DNA of 64,000 nt from Dillenia suffruticosa (Eukaryota > Streptophyta > Magnoliopsida > Dilleniales > Dilleniaceae): assembly GCA_033439265.1 (NCBI GenBank), contig JAVTVX010000020.1, positions 1,121,001-1,185,000 on the forward strand, in the 5' to 3' direction. The notes under the pieces are model-generated. The model did no database searches and was not told where the DNA came from. It saw only the letters and a program-made list of their open reading frames with translations. A program made the translations under genes and the position numbers. Numbering within the stretch: the first letter of the stretch is position 1; every line of letters begins with the position of its first letter. Positions 22,388 through 36,300 of this stretch are shown here, in pieces.

Positions 22388-23543
22388 CTACCATTGAAAA
22401 TATTTTTATGATTCAGTTTTCCATTTTCAGTTCTATTAGTTCTGTGTTTCATTTTGATTTGAGTACGTGATATTCCATAATTCATGGAGAATTTGGCTGA
22501 TGCAGTATATAAATTACAGACAGTATAGTGTGTGGGACAATCTATGAAGCACGGATTTATTAGTAAAATATATTTAACAAAAATTTTTAACTGGTGTTAA
22601 TAATATTCTATCTATTTATATTTATCATGATAATATTAAATAAACTAGATTAATTATTGACTATATGAATTATATTTTATGTGATATCGATTAATTTTTA
22701 ATTAAATTATTAACATATTTTAAAATATTTAAATAAATATTTAACTAAAATTAATTAAAGTATATTAATATATGACATCATATTACATTAAATTTAATAT
22801 ATTTTTTGCATACGATTGTGTAATAAAAAAGAAAAAAAATTAGAGCTCGAGTGAAATTATGATCATAAAATTACTATCAAGTGCTCGTAAAGACAAACTT
22901 ACCCTTCATACGTAATGTTTGTCGATCACGGTAATTTCCCTGAGCTGAATGGACGTTTCGACTAACGAAACCTATTTAAGTCTCGCTCTTGATACACATT
23001 AACTTTAGAAAGTCATAACCGTTTAGCAGTTTAGAATTTAGAAATCATTTTGAATTGTTTAAAAAATACCATTTATAAATATAATATTTATAAACAATTT
23101 TTTAATTTACAAATCTATTTTATTTTTTTAAAATAAATTATTATCTATTTAAATAAATATTATTTAAAAGTAATTAATTATTTAGTAAAATGAATATTTA
23201 TAAATTATATAAAACAGAAAAAAGATCATGGTAGATTACGCATTTTTAGACCTTTGTTATAATTATAATTTTTATTAAATATAAAAAGGTAAAAATATAT
23301 TTTTATTGATCAAAATAACGATAAAAAAGCAAAGGTGAAATTTATTGTTTTTTTGATTTATAAATAATTTTTAAATTTATAAATATTTTTATAAATTTTA
23401 ATTATGAAACAATTATAATTTTACTTTCGATTTATGAGCAATTCCAAACATCCTTTTTCCGGAGAACTTTCACTTCGGTTCTCTCCCGATTTAAGGGTTA
23501 GGGTTCGGCGATCAATCATTTGCATCCTCAAGCTTCTTCAAGA
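22388..23543. other. AT-rich intergenic DNA and prolyl hydroxylase promoter
   Basis: Mostly AT-rich non-coding sequence. The last 100 bases, from about 23450, become CT-rich and leader-like just before the prolyl 4-hydroxylase gene. Nothing else recognised. Confidence 0.55.
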
Positions 23544-24038
23544 TTGGCGAAAGGAAGGTATTCTTGATTGGGAGGGTGGAGATCGTCCGCGTTCAGTCTA
23601 ATTCTTATAGTTCTTCTAATGCTATCGGTCGTTTTTCTGGTGCCTCTTTCTCTCGGAATCCTCTCTCATCCGATTGGCTCCGACGATTCTCTGCCGGCGA
23701 ATGATCTCAGCGCATATGTGCGTAAGAACGATAATAGGTATATATATATATATATCTTGTTCTGAGTTCTTGTATATCGATCTGGAGATCTTCGTTTTTA
23801 ATTGATTCGCTTTTCTGTTTCAGCTGTGATGGTTTGGGGAAGAGAGGAGAGCAATGGACGGAGGTTCTTTCTTGGGAGCCTACAGCGTTTCCCTATCATA
23901 ATTTCTTGGTGAGTTTCTTCATTTCTTTTTTTTTTTTGCCGTTTCTTGGTTTTTGTCCTCTGATTCTTTTGTACGGTCATTGTTTTCATTGTCTTTGATA
24001 TTAGTTACTTGCGCTTGTTCTTATCTCACTTCATTTTT

Positions 24039-24078
<40 letters not shown>

Positions 24079-26054
24079 TTTTGTGGGAGATTGTTTCTAT
24101 TTGCTTGGAGTTTGTTGCAGTTGTCATATTCAAATTTGAGCCTTGTGATGTTTCAATTTAGGTCTTTTGTGGCTCTTGTTTGTTTTATTTTTCCTTTTCC
24201 AATAATTATTGTCATTTATTATAAGGCAGAAATAAATTAGTATAGCCAGCTTGCTTTATTAATGGAGTAGGGAAAATGAATTGTTGAACATGTTCCGGTG
24301 AAAATTGGTTTGAAAGAAACTGATATTCTCATATGTCATCTCTTATTCTGTTATTATATATAATCAAATTTTGTGATAATTAATATTTGTGCATTTGATG
24401 GAAATTGGTTTGATATTTAATTTGATCTAAGTATTTTTGGTTCTTCCTTCTATAGCATTATGAAGTTAAACCATTTGAAAACTGGATTCTGATATGGTAA
24501 CTATCAATTCTCACCAGTTTCCACGGACCAAACAGAGAGCTTTTATTGCGTCTCACCTAAGAAAAGCTTGGTTAGGCAACGCATAGTGGAAAACTATTTG
24601 CTAAAAGTATTTTTTGAAGTTGTAATGTTTTGGCAATATTGGCAAGAATGGAGCACCTGGTGGGCTTCTTTAATAATCTTAGCACCGGACTTTTATTGAA
24701 TAAAAGTATGCTGATGCTGATTAGTTAAGAAGGTTTGCTTAGACTAATCTAGCAAACATTAGCATTCTAGTGAAGGTTGTAGATAATCTTTGCAAGACTT
24801 GTACAATGGATGTAAGTTCTTGTGAGGAGAGGTATCCTGCATAGTGTTCCCTAGACATGGTGTGTTGCATATATAAATGAGCAACATATTTTATGTTACC
24901 TTTGCTTTTTCTGGCGAACTTTCTGGTATTCTCCCACTTATGCTTATGTTACATCAAAGAAGAATGTGTTAATGAACCTTGCTAACCTCATATGATGAAG
25001 TCAACCTCACACTTTTAGTTGAGCCGTTGATGCATTCTTGTTCGCTTCTCTTACATGGCACTCGATGCATTCTTGTTCGCTTCTCTTACATGGCACTCTT
25101 GTTTATTTTGGCATATATCTTTAGAGGCAGTTGCAGTTGTCATTTTCTGTGAATTTGGATTTTCTTTATCTCTGCTTTTGTTGCATGTTAGGTCTTGCCA
25201 TTGTTGTCTTCTATAATCTTGCAATTTTGCATGGATATTTTTGTTATTATTATTATTATTATTTTTGAATATTCATGTTAAGATAAAAATTAGTATAGCA
25301 TGTCTCCATTGCTTATGGAGAAGCTTGCAAATTTGACCCATCCAAACGGTATGTTTAGTGGTAGAGAATTGGTGAGACAGTTTGGGAGATATTTGGTGAG
25401 AATTGGTTTGAGATTTACATACCATAATATTTTGTGACCCGTAATTTTTGCTTCTGATTAGGACTGAATCAATATGTAGTTTATCTAGTTACTGGACTAT
25501 CCTCATTGTACAGCATCATGAAGTTATGAAATAAATATTAAAGGAATTTCAGCTCGTTTTACATGATTTCTTGCCAAACTTTCTCCTTTTGAGGGGGAGG
25601 TGGAAGAGTCTAAGAATATGGTAGATTCTCAAACTAAATCTTCCTTTCTTTTGAAATTGATTCTCAATCTATTTCTTATGAAATTGATTCTCAATCTATT
25701 TCTTATCAATTCTTACTAGTTTTCACCAGCAAAATGTGAGAGATACTCATGAAATGTCACCAATTCTCGTGTATTAGATAAACAGTTTGAAGATGCATAG
25801 AAGAAACTGTATGCTGCCACAATCATTTGATGTAGTAGTAATGTTCTAATATTATTCATAAGCTTGAAGCACCCAGTGAGTGGCTTCAATATTCTCAGTA
25901 CCACTCATGTTATGAGCCTTTGTTGAGATTTTTCACTCTTGTTGCATGGGAAGATTTAACTGCTCATTGGGTAGGATTTGGTTGGTTCAAATATCCATTT
26001 GCATTTTGGTGAAGGCTGTAGAATGAACATAATTAAAGTGAGAAAGAGAGACCC

Positions 26055-26436
26055 ACAACATGTTTACTAGCCTATGATGTGCTGCATACATGAATGATGA
26101 ACACAAAAAGTTTTAAGTTACGGTTGCTTTTTGTTACCTAGTCTTAGTTATGTTCCTACTTATGCTTCAATTATCCAGCAATAAACTTAACTAGTTTCCT
26201 GTTTTTGCGCACATATTATGGGTGCTCATTTAGATTTGTGTAGGTAGACAACATGTTTACTAGCCTATGATGTGATGCATACATGAATGATAAACACAAA
26301 AAGTTAAGTTACGGTTGCTTTTGTTACCTAGTCTTAGTTATGCTCCTACTTATGCTTCAATTATCCAGCAATAAACTTAACAAGTTTCCTGTATTTGTGC
26401 ACATACTATGTGTGCTTCTTTAGATTGTATAGGTAG
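26055..26436. repeat. Tandem duplication, about 193 bp x 2, in a P4H intron
   Basis: The segment starting ACAACATGTTTACTAGCC at 26055 repeats at 26248 with few differences; both copies end near GTAGGTAGA. It lies in the intron just upstream of the KEEFEYLI exon. Confidence 0.88.
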
Positions 26437-27267
26437 ATCGTTTTATTTGAGATTCTTCTGACACTGGCTATTTTTCTCACAGTCAAAGAAGAATTTGAAT
26501 ATTTAATAGAACTTGCCAAACCACATATGGCAAGGTCAACTGTTGTTGATAGCAAGAATGATTGGAGTAAAGATAGCAGGTTTGCCCATTCTAAGCTTCT
26601 GCATTTCAATCTTGTAGACTGATTCATACTTCATTGCATCTGACATGGAAAGTGGATAACATTTACCCGACCGAGCATTGTTTGGCCTCCTCTTTCCCCC
26701 TTGTGAATAATGATCTTGTCATTGAAGAGGATTACCCCTAATTCTACCTCCAATTGAGGCTTGATGTCATAATATCCAAGCAGCATGTAGAGTACACCTA
26801 TAGATTTTGCCTTATTATGTCGAGAAGATGTCTCATTCATTAGCAAGCTTCAAAGTAGAAGTCCAAATTATTTTCAATTTCCTGTCTAAAGTAAGAAGCT
26901 ACCTTTAGTTTAGAGCAACATGCTTACTGTTTTGAACTACAAACGAAAAAGACTTAGTGATCTAGTGACATGGCATGCATTTAAAGCAAAATGGAAACTA
27001 TATGCTTTTTGTCAATGATTTTTATGGCTTCACTCTCTTAGTACTGCCGTACCTTTTCTTGCACCTCGTGGCTTTCAGGGTGAGTACAAGCTCAGGTATG
27101 CTCTTGAGTAGAGGCAGGATAAAATTATCACAGATATAGAAAAGAGGATTGCAGATTTCACTTTCATTCCTGTAGGTATGAGCATACAAGAACTGCTAAA
27201 GCTCCATATTTCTTTAATAATTTATATATTTGTTTGTTGTGAGTCTCAATGTTTTTGTTTGTAAACG

Positions 27268-27326
27268 TCAGGACTTCAATTACAAACAGACATAGTTTTT
27301 ATATTTGTTTGTAATTGAAGTCCTGA
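27268..27326. repeat. Perfect 21-bp inverted repeat with 17-base loop
   Basis: Arms 27268-27288 and 27306-27326 are exact reverse complements. It lies in the P4H intron after exon 4 and would form a strong hairpin in RNA. It could be a tiny foldback relic or a small-RNA precursor; there is no evidence for either beyond the fold. Confidence 0.8.
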
Positions 27327-28861
27327 ATTTATCTACCTGAAATGAAATGTTTGAGGCCCTAAAATGTTTATTACAGTCATTTGTGGTGCATTCTAGAAGT
27401 TAAACTCTTTGGAGCATTAGGTGCCTTGTATAAAGGATGTTTGGTGGCATTCTAAGGATAAGTTTTGTTCTCTTTTTAATCAGTAATCAGCTGCAATTAC
27501 TGCCAAATTGTGATTTATATCATGTGTGTTTCCAGAGAATTCTTGGAAAGATTGCATAAAATTATGTTGCAGGATGTTAGACATTAGCTTTTTTTGGTTC
27601 AGTGTTCATGTTTTCATGGAAGTTCATCAATTAGGAGTTAATATTTGCATCTTTTATAGCTCCTCCTCTCAAAGTATTGATTATGAATAGGACATCTGTG
27701 TATGATGGTTTTCTTGGTCTATGGCGGCCATTTTTGTTCCTTTTCATATCATTTTGGTTTTGTGGGTCTGTAAATGAATAGTTGCATATCGGTAATGCTG
27801 AAATTTGAAGAGGCAAAGCTATTATCAGAAGAGGCAACATTATTGGTGATGACCCTTTTCATTTCTATTTGTTTGATTTGTTGCTTATTCCTAGTAGTAT
27901 GCATGTTTTGCTGCCAGTTTAAATAGTTTTGTGAATGTTAGTTTCTCAGGGGACCCTAACAATTGTGTTTGCAGCAGACATCTTGCTCTCAAGGTCTACT
28001 CTGATTTTTAAAGGCATTTTATAGGCATGTTTCTTTCTCTATCTATGCTTGCAATTGGCCCTTTTTACTAGGGATGGTTTTCAGCTAGTTTTTAAGCTTA
28101 ATTTGCTCTGAGCTGACCATACTGCTTCTCTTGTAGCCAAAAACAGACAAAAATTAGATCAGTCCCTGTTCGAGGTGTCATGATGTGTTCGGTCTGATTT
28201 TAGGTTTTTAACCAGTTTTTTGGGGCAGTATCTTCTTTTATCATTTATAATAAGGTTTCCCCTTTGTTGATGTTGAACGTGTTTGTTCAATTTTCTTTTC
28301 TTAAAGGTAATGCATGTTGGTTTTCCGGTCTGTTTTGTCATGTAAAATGGAAGCCAGACTGAAACTCAGTTTTCCCCCCTTGTCTTAAACTGTAGGTCAG
28401 CCGACTACTTTAAAAAACCATCTGATTCGGAAAGGTTCAGCTGTTTCTTGGTTTTCAGATTTGGATTTTTATTTTTATCTTTATTTTTTTCCCAAACCCA
28501 CTTCCTAGAGTCTACTAGGTCTTATTCTATGATGCATGGACGCAGAGATGAACACAGGTGTGGAATATGGACACATACACAATATCTGTGAAATTTGCAA
28601 TGGCCGGAACACGTCATAATATAAGATTATTTCTATGCACACATATAATTTGCATAATATTGTTAAATTTTGTTTATAAGTCTTACAAATGTAGCACATA
28701 TAAGCAATTTATATATATATTTTTAAATATTATTTTACTTTTGAATAAGAGACTCTTGTAAGTAAGTTAATTTATATAAGTATACTTATTACAATAACAG
28801 ACGAGAAGATGGTCTTGGATAGGAATGAGTGGTATAGAAAAATCCGTACAAATTAAACGAA

Positions 28862-28970
28862 CATATTTATTTATTTATTATTATTATTATTTTTTAAAAT
28901 CATCTCCATGCTTGTCTCTCAAATAGTCGACCCCAAATGTTGGGATTAAGACTCAGGTTGTTGTAGTATA
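28862..28970. mobile_element. Possible 3' tail of a non-LTR retrotransposon
   Basis: The motif CCCCAAATGTTGGGATTAAG followed by a TTGTTG-like end (28931-28965) resembles the 3' tails of plant LINE and SINE families. No body can be defined, so this is only a hint. Confidence 0.3.
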
Positions 28971-30414
28971 CTTACTACAGTAACAACTATGTTGAGTGTT
29001 TTGCGGTAGTTACAACTATGTCGAGTGTTTTGCGGTTTTCGAAAAGTGACCAATGCGTACACAAAGTGTCTCTTAAGGTGTCTGACACTTAAAAGAAGTA
29101 ACAGAAAGTTGGGCATACCATATGGGGGTGTGTTACACATGTGCCTCAAGTGCAATGAGTGTCAGTTTCAGATATGGACGTGGACATGACTTTCATTTTG
29201 AAGTGTCCATGCTTCATAGGCTTGATTCTTTTGTCCTCATTTTTACCAAGGAGACTTGCATGACAAAAATGCTTTATTTTAATTAAGGTCGTTGTTGACT
29301 TTCTCTGGAGTTACATACTTAATCGAGCAGTCTGTAAGATTTTAGGTACTATTGTTAATCGAGCAGCCTGCAAGATTTTAGGTACTATTGTCTTTCCTCT
29401 TTCAAACTATGGAAGTAATGCCTTGGTCTGATGTGGACGAAAGTTTGCATCAATGCTTCTAACTTCAAGGTGCTGTTTTTGACCAAGAGATCGAATGATG
29501 TCAAGTTAGGAGATTAATCGGGGTAGAAGTGATATCAGAAGAGTGTGCTTTTGGGGGACATGCTTTTTAAGCAAGTTGCAAAAACAGATCTGCCTGCCCT
29601 GCTGCTGATCTTGGTTAAGCGGTATTCCCCCTCCCCCTCCCCCTCCCCCTCCCCCCCAAAAAATATATATATATTTTTTTATTTTTGTGTTTATTTTCTG
29701 ATGGGAGCTAGCTACTTCAATTCAATTCTCATGTTTTTCTTTGATTAGTTTACTCAATATTCATGCAAATCAGGTCACTTCTTTCTGTCTTATGCTAGTC
29801 TGATATTTTTCAGAACATGGAGAAGGACTTCAAGTTCTGCACTACGAGGTTGGACAGAAGTATGAACCTCATTATGATTGCTTTCTTGACGAGTTCAACA
29901 CAAGAAAGGCGGATAAAGAATAGCTACTGTTCTTATGTATCTGTAAGGCACTGGTACTGGTACCCATGTCTTATTTGCACCAAGTATAATTCCACAACTT
30001 CTCATAATGTGCATGATCACAATTGATTCTCTGTCCGGCTCAAATCGGACATTGAAGAAGGTGGTGAGACTGTGTTTCCAGATGCCCAGGGAAATTTCAG
30101 CTCTGTACCTTGGTGGAATGAGCTACCTGAATGTGCTAAAAAGGGCCTCTCTGTGAAACCTAAAATGGGTGATACATTACTTTTCTGGAGCATGAGGCCT
30201 GATTCCACATTGGATCCATCAAGTTTGCATGGTTAGTAATTTTCAGGTTCCACAGTGACATGTATGACATGCACACATGCAGGTTTTTGACCTGTCATGT
30301 TTTTGCTTATAGAAATTCTCTCTTCTAATCTTAATGGTTCTTCCTGGCAGTTGTCCTGTCATTAAGGGGAATAAGTGGATGTCAACAAAATGGATGCATG
30401 TGGAAGAATACAAG

Positions 30415-30842
30415 GTGTAAGATCATTATCTGAAAGTGAAAGGTACTCTCCTTATGTGTTCCATAATTAACATCAACTGATGTTTGCATGTACGGCTCAC
30501 TCTTGCATGCTCATTTAAGCAATTGTCTTCTGCTCTTACAATACATCACCGGCCTGCTGAAATCAATTCTCTACGATGTTTCTGATCCTTAGGTTAGATC
30601 AATGTCTTTGAAACCTGCTTAATGGTGTAATATCATTTTCTGAAAGTGAAATGTACTCTCTTTGTGCATTCCATAATTAGCATCAACTCATGCTTGCATG
30701 TACTGTGAGTCACACTCACTCTTGCCATGCTCATTTAAGCAATTGTCTTCTGGTCTTACAATACATCACTTGCCTGCTGAAATCAATTCCTATGATGTTT
30801 CTGATCCTTAGGTTAGATCAATGTCTTTGAAACCTGTTTAAA
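30415..30842. repeat. Tandem duplication, about 205-215 bp x 2, at the P4H 3' end
   Basis: The segment from 30415 (TGTAAGATCATTATCTGAAA) is repeated from about 30627 and ends near 30842 after ATGTCTTTGAAACCTG. The first copy includes the P4H stop codon, so the duplication covers the presumed 3' untranslated region. Confidence 0.85.
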
Positions 30843-33339
30843 GCTAAGTCCTTTATATTTTCCACCGAATAAATTTACTGATTATATGGTAAAGAATATA
30901 AAGTGATTGTTCAATGTGATATTTCATTACTTGAGTTGTTGCATGCGGTTTCGCCCAGGATAGCATAAAATTTGCCACAATTGCTTCCTTTTGTTAAAAT
31001 AAGCATAAAACACGGTGATGTAGACCCTGGCACAAAAGAATGTGGGAATAGTTGAATTATTTACCCACAAAGTTTTGGCGAATTTTCATATTTATTGTGC
31101 AAAATATCCTGTGACAAAAATATCTCCGTTCCACTGTGTGCTAGCTGCTGGATTTTGAAACTTTGTAAGGTGTAGATAATAGTGCAAACACGTATGCATC
31201 TGCAATTTACTTTTGTAAGCTTGCATGACTGAAAGAACCTGAAGAACTTGCTCAAATTGGCATATTCCACCGCTCTGACCATGCATGAACTTGTTGAATT
31301 TTAAATAGTTTTGAATTTTAAAAGAACCTGAAGATCAGTTTGGTTGGTTTTCAGCATTTTTATGATTTTCCTTGTTCTACTCTGTTTGTTTCTGCAGGAG
31401 ACATGGACTTGAGATGCGTCTTTTAGTAAGTAATTCATGGTGTTTATTCTCGATAAAAATCTCGCACAGCTGGTTTGCTTTGTGGAGGTACCCTCTCTGA
31501 CTTCTAATTCCGGGAGGCAACATTTGTGAGACATTTATTTTTCCTAACCAATAGTTGGACTTGGTGTAGTTGGTGAATGAGACATTGAGAACCAAAAGTA
31601 ACCTCTTGTAGTCGAAGAAGGGAGGACTTATGAGCTTGTAGGTTACTTAGGAAATAGATTCATCAAAGATGCAATTAACCTCTATAATAAAATTTTGGGT
31701 TAAAACCCTTGCGAGCAACTAACACATTTAAGCTGGAACTAACCTCCTTTATTGTGAAAATCTGGGTTCCTACACTTTGGAGGAACGTGCCTCTAGCAAG
31801 TGTGAATGCGGGGACGTACTGTACTGTTATGATAAATTGAGGATTTAGGCATGTACTTTTGATGTAATCCCATTGCTCTTATATTTTTTTATGGCCAAAT
31901 ATGTCATAAGAAGCAAACTTAAGAACCCGTGAAATACATTGAACTTGGGGTTGAATTTCCCTCGTGATGCTTTTCAATGGCCTCACGATGCTTGACTGTT
32001 CGGTTTGGGATTTGTATGGGTATGTTGTGGATCCGAGTAATGGATCAGCTCATTCCGTAGTGCTAAACATGGTCAATTGAGGTTGATGGGGCAGGGTTGT
32101 TGCACATTTGCTGATTTCATCTGACTAGACCAACATAAGGAATTCCTTTTGGTGCTCAACGCTTTCGTGATAAATTTTGGACTACGGATCGTATGTAATG
32201 GGTTCAAGTGAAGATAGAAGCCCAAAGGTGGCCTAAATTAAAATTGTAACTTGGAGAAAAGTCCAATAATTTTTTTTTAAAATTGGGCCTAATTAGTCCC
32301 AAAAATAAAGGGCTAGAAATTGGAATGCATGAGTTTGGGCCCAATTTTGAGCACAAGGCTCAAGAGTAGGCGACCATGGTGCTAAACACTAAACCCCAAA
32401 AAGGGCCCATATTGTTTAGTCAACATCTTTGGGTCTAGGTACATGAACGCCTGGGTCCAACTTTGAGATTAGGTCGAACCCCGGCCTAGAGACGAAATTG
32501 ATTGGGATTAGGCCCAATTATGGCCCATGTAGTTTCTTCGAGGGTCGAGAGTCGAATAATTCTGCTGCTTGGGGTCGTAAAGGGCCTAGTGATTTTTTTT
32601 TTTTTAATTTTTAATTTTTGGTTTTCATGATATCTGGGATTTGCCCGACTAATCTAGTTCGAATATTGTGGAATCTATTTTAGGAGTTGATTTTTTCATA
32701 TTTTTTTGTCATTTTTAATCGAGATTTCTGATTAAAAGGATAGAGTGTTTAATCACTAAACTCAAAAGAATTTGGTTTTAGTGATTCTTCTCCAGTCTAA
32801 TATGCACATTTCCCTCCAGAGCATCTGCCTAATAAGAGGATACCATGTTTGCGGTGCTTTTCTAACACCCATGATGCCCACCACATGATGAGTAGCCGGG
32901 ACCAATTAGTTTTATGCAATTTTGCCAGGACCAATTTCCCTACACCGCATCACCGTTCGGATCAAGAAGTAATTAAAGACTTAGAAGTTGAATCATAACC
33001 CCTAATGAATCAATGACAAGCAACACAGGCAAACGCGTTACACCGATAGAAATGACTCAGATCAGCATTTACGGTTGCACCTTAGAAATGAAAAGCCAGT
33101 AATTTATAATAACGCTGTATTCAAACACCTGCTATTAGCAGAGATGGGTCAACTTCTATCTCTGACTTACCGTTGGGGAACATAAGGCATGGCCACCCAG
33201 CTAATTAGTGGAGTAAATGATAAAAACCTATACTGTAGGCATTATTCGGTCGTATGATTCAGATATGCCATCAGCAGTACTGTCTGCTCTTAAAAATAAG
33301 CATCATCTAAGCAGAAAGTGTTTCTGAGAAAATTACCTT
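30843..33339. other. Intergenic region between the P4H and pseudouridine synthase remnants
   Basis: No gene recognised. 32220-32560 is less AT-rich, with repeated GGCCCAATT-like words, and resembles the leader or LTR of a decayed retroelement, but there are no definable ends. The remaining sequence is ordinary non-coding DNA. Confidence 0.5.
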
Positions 33340-36300
33340 CTCTGCATAAAATTCGCCAGGCTGGTTCAATATCTCAAATCCATCGGTGGTGGCATTGAAA
33401 AGTGCATGTTCTCTCCACTTTGTGGATGCCTAAACCTAACGCAAAATGGGCAAGAATAAGATGATTTGTCACTAATGATATTACCAAATGTGAAGGAAGT
33501 TGGAAGCAACAGATCAGGTTTATTTTCTTACCCAAGAGCTAAAGCAGGGAGACAAGGCCGGTCTAACTTAGACACCAGTTCTGAAAGTTGACTGTGGCAG
33601 TAAGGTGGAGTTCTGGGACGAATCAGTGAGCGGGGCATCCTCTTTGATCCCCCCATACACCTCATCACCCAGTAAAGGGCGTCCAATGTACTTTGTATGT
33701 GCACGGATCTAGCTCAGAAAAGCAATCCATATATTGAGACAATAAACTTGTCAAGAAGCTAAAAACTATCAAGTCAGTAACTACACTGCAAAAGTTTATG
33801 CATGAAGCCGGCACTCATGGATAGCCCCAAGCAACTCAACAATATATTCAAGGACATAGCGATCACTGCTCCAACCCAAACAATATTGGCAAACTTAATA
33901 GCAGCCACTGCATATAATCAATGCCACTTCATATTACAAATACCCAGTGATTTTGAAATCTTAGGTACAACTAACGTAAACGAGAAAAAACTTCTCAAAC
34001 AACCATGGCACTCGATATCTACGCATGAATGCCAGTGAAATATACAACAAAGGGTCTGCAACCCCCCCCCCCCCCCAAAAAAAAAAGAAAAAAAAAAGCA
34101 TCGTTGGAAAAGGCACATGGGTTACTTACCCCCTGTAATCCATCAGAGATTGGGAACATTGTGGTTTTCTACAAGCGGTTAACTTCACCCCTCTGCCCAA
34201 GTTGGTCATCCTAGATGAACACTCACATTGATGCTAGACAATTCAATATTTCTAGAATTGCATCTGATAATGCTCCAAGGTGGTAAATCTGGTCCTATAA
34301 GCATTATGGCAGTGAGCGGTAAATCTGGTCCATAAGCATTACGGCAGTGGGCAATGATCTTTACCCCTGGCATAGAAAGGGAGGATATGTTCCCTCATAA
34401 CTGTGTTTATGTTTTCTGATAAGGGGAAGCGGAAGGGAAATGGAGGGAACTTCAAGACTCAAAAAATTTGACCACCTCCAATTAGAAGGGGATCGGGACT
34501 CAAAATTTTGAAATTTATCACCTTCCTTCTCATTCACCTGCAAAACAAACAAGGGGGAGGTACATTCTCTCTCAATTTGAAGCAGACCAAAGAGGAGCTA
34601 ATGAGAACTTCCAGGATTTTTCATTTCTTTTCACTAAATTTATACCCCTTCCTTCCACTCTCATTCACGGTCAAAACAAACAAGGTGAGGATACATCCTT
34701 TCCCCTCCCCTCCCTCTCCAAATTCTGTCTATTGCAGAAGGATGAAGTCCAGGCGTTCTGCTTCCATTAATTCCACATTTAACAGAAGAATGTGGGCGAA
34801 AAAGCAGATTTGAAGATGAGGAAAGTAGTGCAAATGCATGGGCAACACAGATTTATCCAAAAAACCCATCACAACATAACCATAAAAAAAAAAAAAAACA
34901 CAGATTTATCCTCAAAATCTGTGAACAAATTTGCAGCAAACTATGTGCACGCAGATAACAAGAAGAGAACACAGGCCTATGGCATGAACTAAATATTTCT
35001 TCCACTTAAACATGTATCCCATTATTCATCTTGTCCTAGTAATATGTATCATACCTGATGAGTGCACCTATTTCTAGTCTCCACTCAACCAACGCAAACC
35101 ACCACCAGCAAGAATCTCAATCACTCTATACCTAAAAATGTTGAACTGACTGGCATTAAGGCCATTTAATGATAAAAGAAAATCATACCAGTCAAGACAA
35201 AAAAAAAAAAAAGACCCAGACTAATATATGGTTAAGACTACTGACACGGGACGGAAGTGAATGAAATAGTAAAAGAAAGAAAAAGAATATGACTTAGAGT
35301 TGAATGGAAAGGATGAATTTGAAGTACAATTCTACCTATTCCATCCCAGCATTGTTACTAAAGAAAAGTCACCTTAATTATTGAAATTTGGCTAAATTTT
35401 AGCCTTAAGGACCTTTCTTTTCTTTTCTTTTTTTTCACAAATTAATTTAATTGAGATGTAAATTATATCAGATGTAATTTACACATAAATAAGGGCAAAC
35501 AGCTGATTAAATCGAGCATAGAAAGAAAATCTGTTCATTGTATCCAACCCCCCCCCCCAAAAAAAAGAAACCCCTTGAAGTTTCATATCCAGAACCCAAA
35601 GTGACTCCATCCTCTAATTTTAGAGCCAATATAGTTGTTCTGGCTGATAAAATACCGCTACAAAAAACCTCCGGTTGCATTGATGCATAACCTCTCGGTA
35701 AAGGTTTCTTAAAATTTGAAGTTTGCATTTCTTAGGAATTATGCTCATATTCTATAAAACCTTAAAAAATGCTTCAGATAATTCTTTTGATAAAGAAAAC
35801 CACAAATCACCAACTAGCATCATGATGAGCCCTTCCATGACGAATATTACCAGTTATAGCAGCCATCCGAAGCCGATTATTTGTATCAAGACCTATTGGA
35901 ACCTCTACACATCCAGAAACTGGGGAGGGAGACTCCAGAAGTAAGGCTAATGTAGTATGCAGCCCAAATTGTTCTGACAAATCAGCGTGAGCATGCTCAT
36001 CCTAAATATATTTCTAAGAGTCAACCGGATTATCACAATGACAAACATTGATATGACTATGATAAGTCCTCAAGAGAGAAGGAATTACCTTTGCAAAAAC
36101 AAGCAATCCACTAGTACCTTTGTCTAACTTGTGCACAATCCCTGGACGAATAGAAGCCTCATGCTAGAACTTCTCCAATCACTAGGACTGGAATCTTCAT
36201 CAAGGCCACTAAGCTCATCATCAGACACATCATCACCCTCAGAAATCGCGTTTCCACCTGTAGAATGAGCTGGAAGACTGCAATGATGAAGAATGCCAGT

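Larger units (their letters stand above)
23544..30420 (+). pseudogene. Prolyl 4-hydroxylase (plant P4H, At1g20270-like), decayed gene
   Basis: Seven exon remnants in family order: 23544-23737 (single membrane anchor SSAFSLILIVLLMLSVVFLV), 23824-23908 (CDGLGKRGEQWTEVLSWEP), 26483-26579 (KEEFEYLIELAKPHMARSTV), 27079-27175 (ending DKIITDIEKRIADFTFIPV in another frame), 29815 to about 29943 (EHGEGLQVLHYEVGQKYEPH, with the H-x-D iron ligands as HYD), about 30046-30231 (EEGGETVFPDAQGNFSS, GLSVKPKMGDTLLFW) and 30352-30420 (CPVIKGNKWMSTKWMHVEEYK). The intact enzyme is a type II ER/Golgi dioxygenase that hydroxylates proline in cell-wall extensins and arabinogalactan proteins. Here the start codon is TTG (23544), an in-frame TGA follows at 23565, exon 3 is one base out of phase, exon 4 shifts frame internally and exon 5 has a stop. 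Splice sites are mostly kept, suggesting recent decay, or assembly error. Confidence 0.8.

Noticed and set aside
35507-35728. Minus-strand 73-codon frame (GYASMQPEVFCSGILSART).
   Set aside because: It reads like protein, but I could not match it to the pseudouridine synthase or any other family, and no flanking exons support it.
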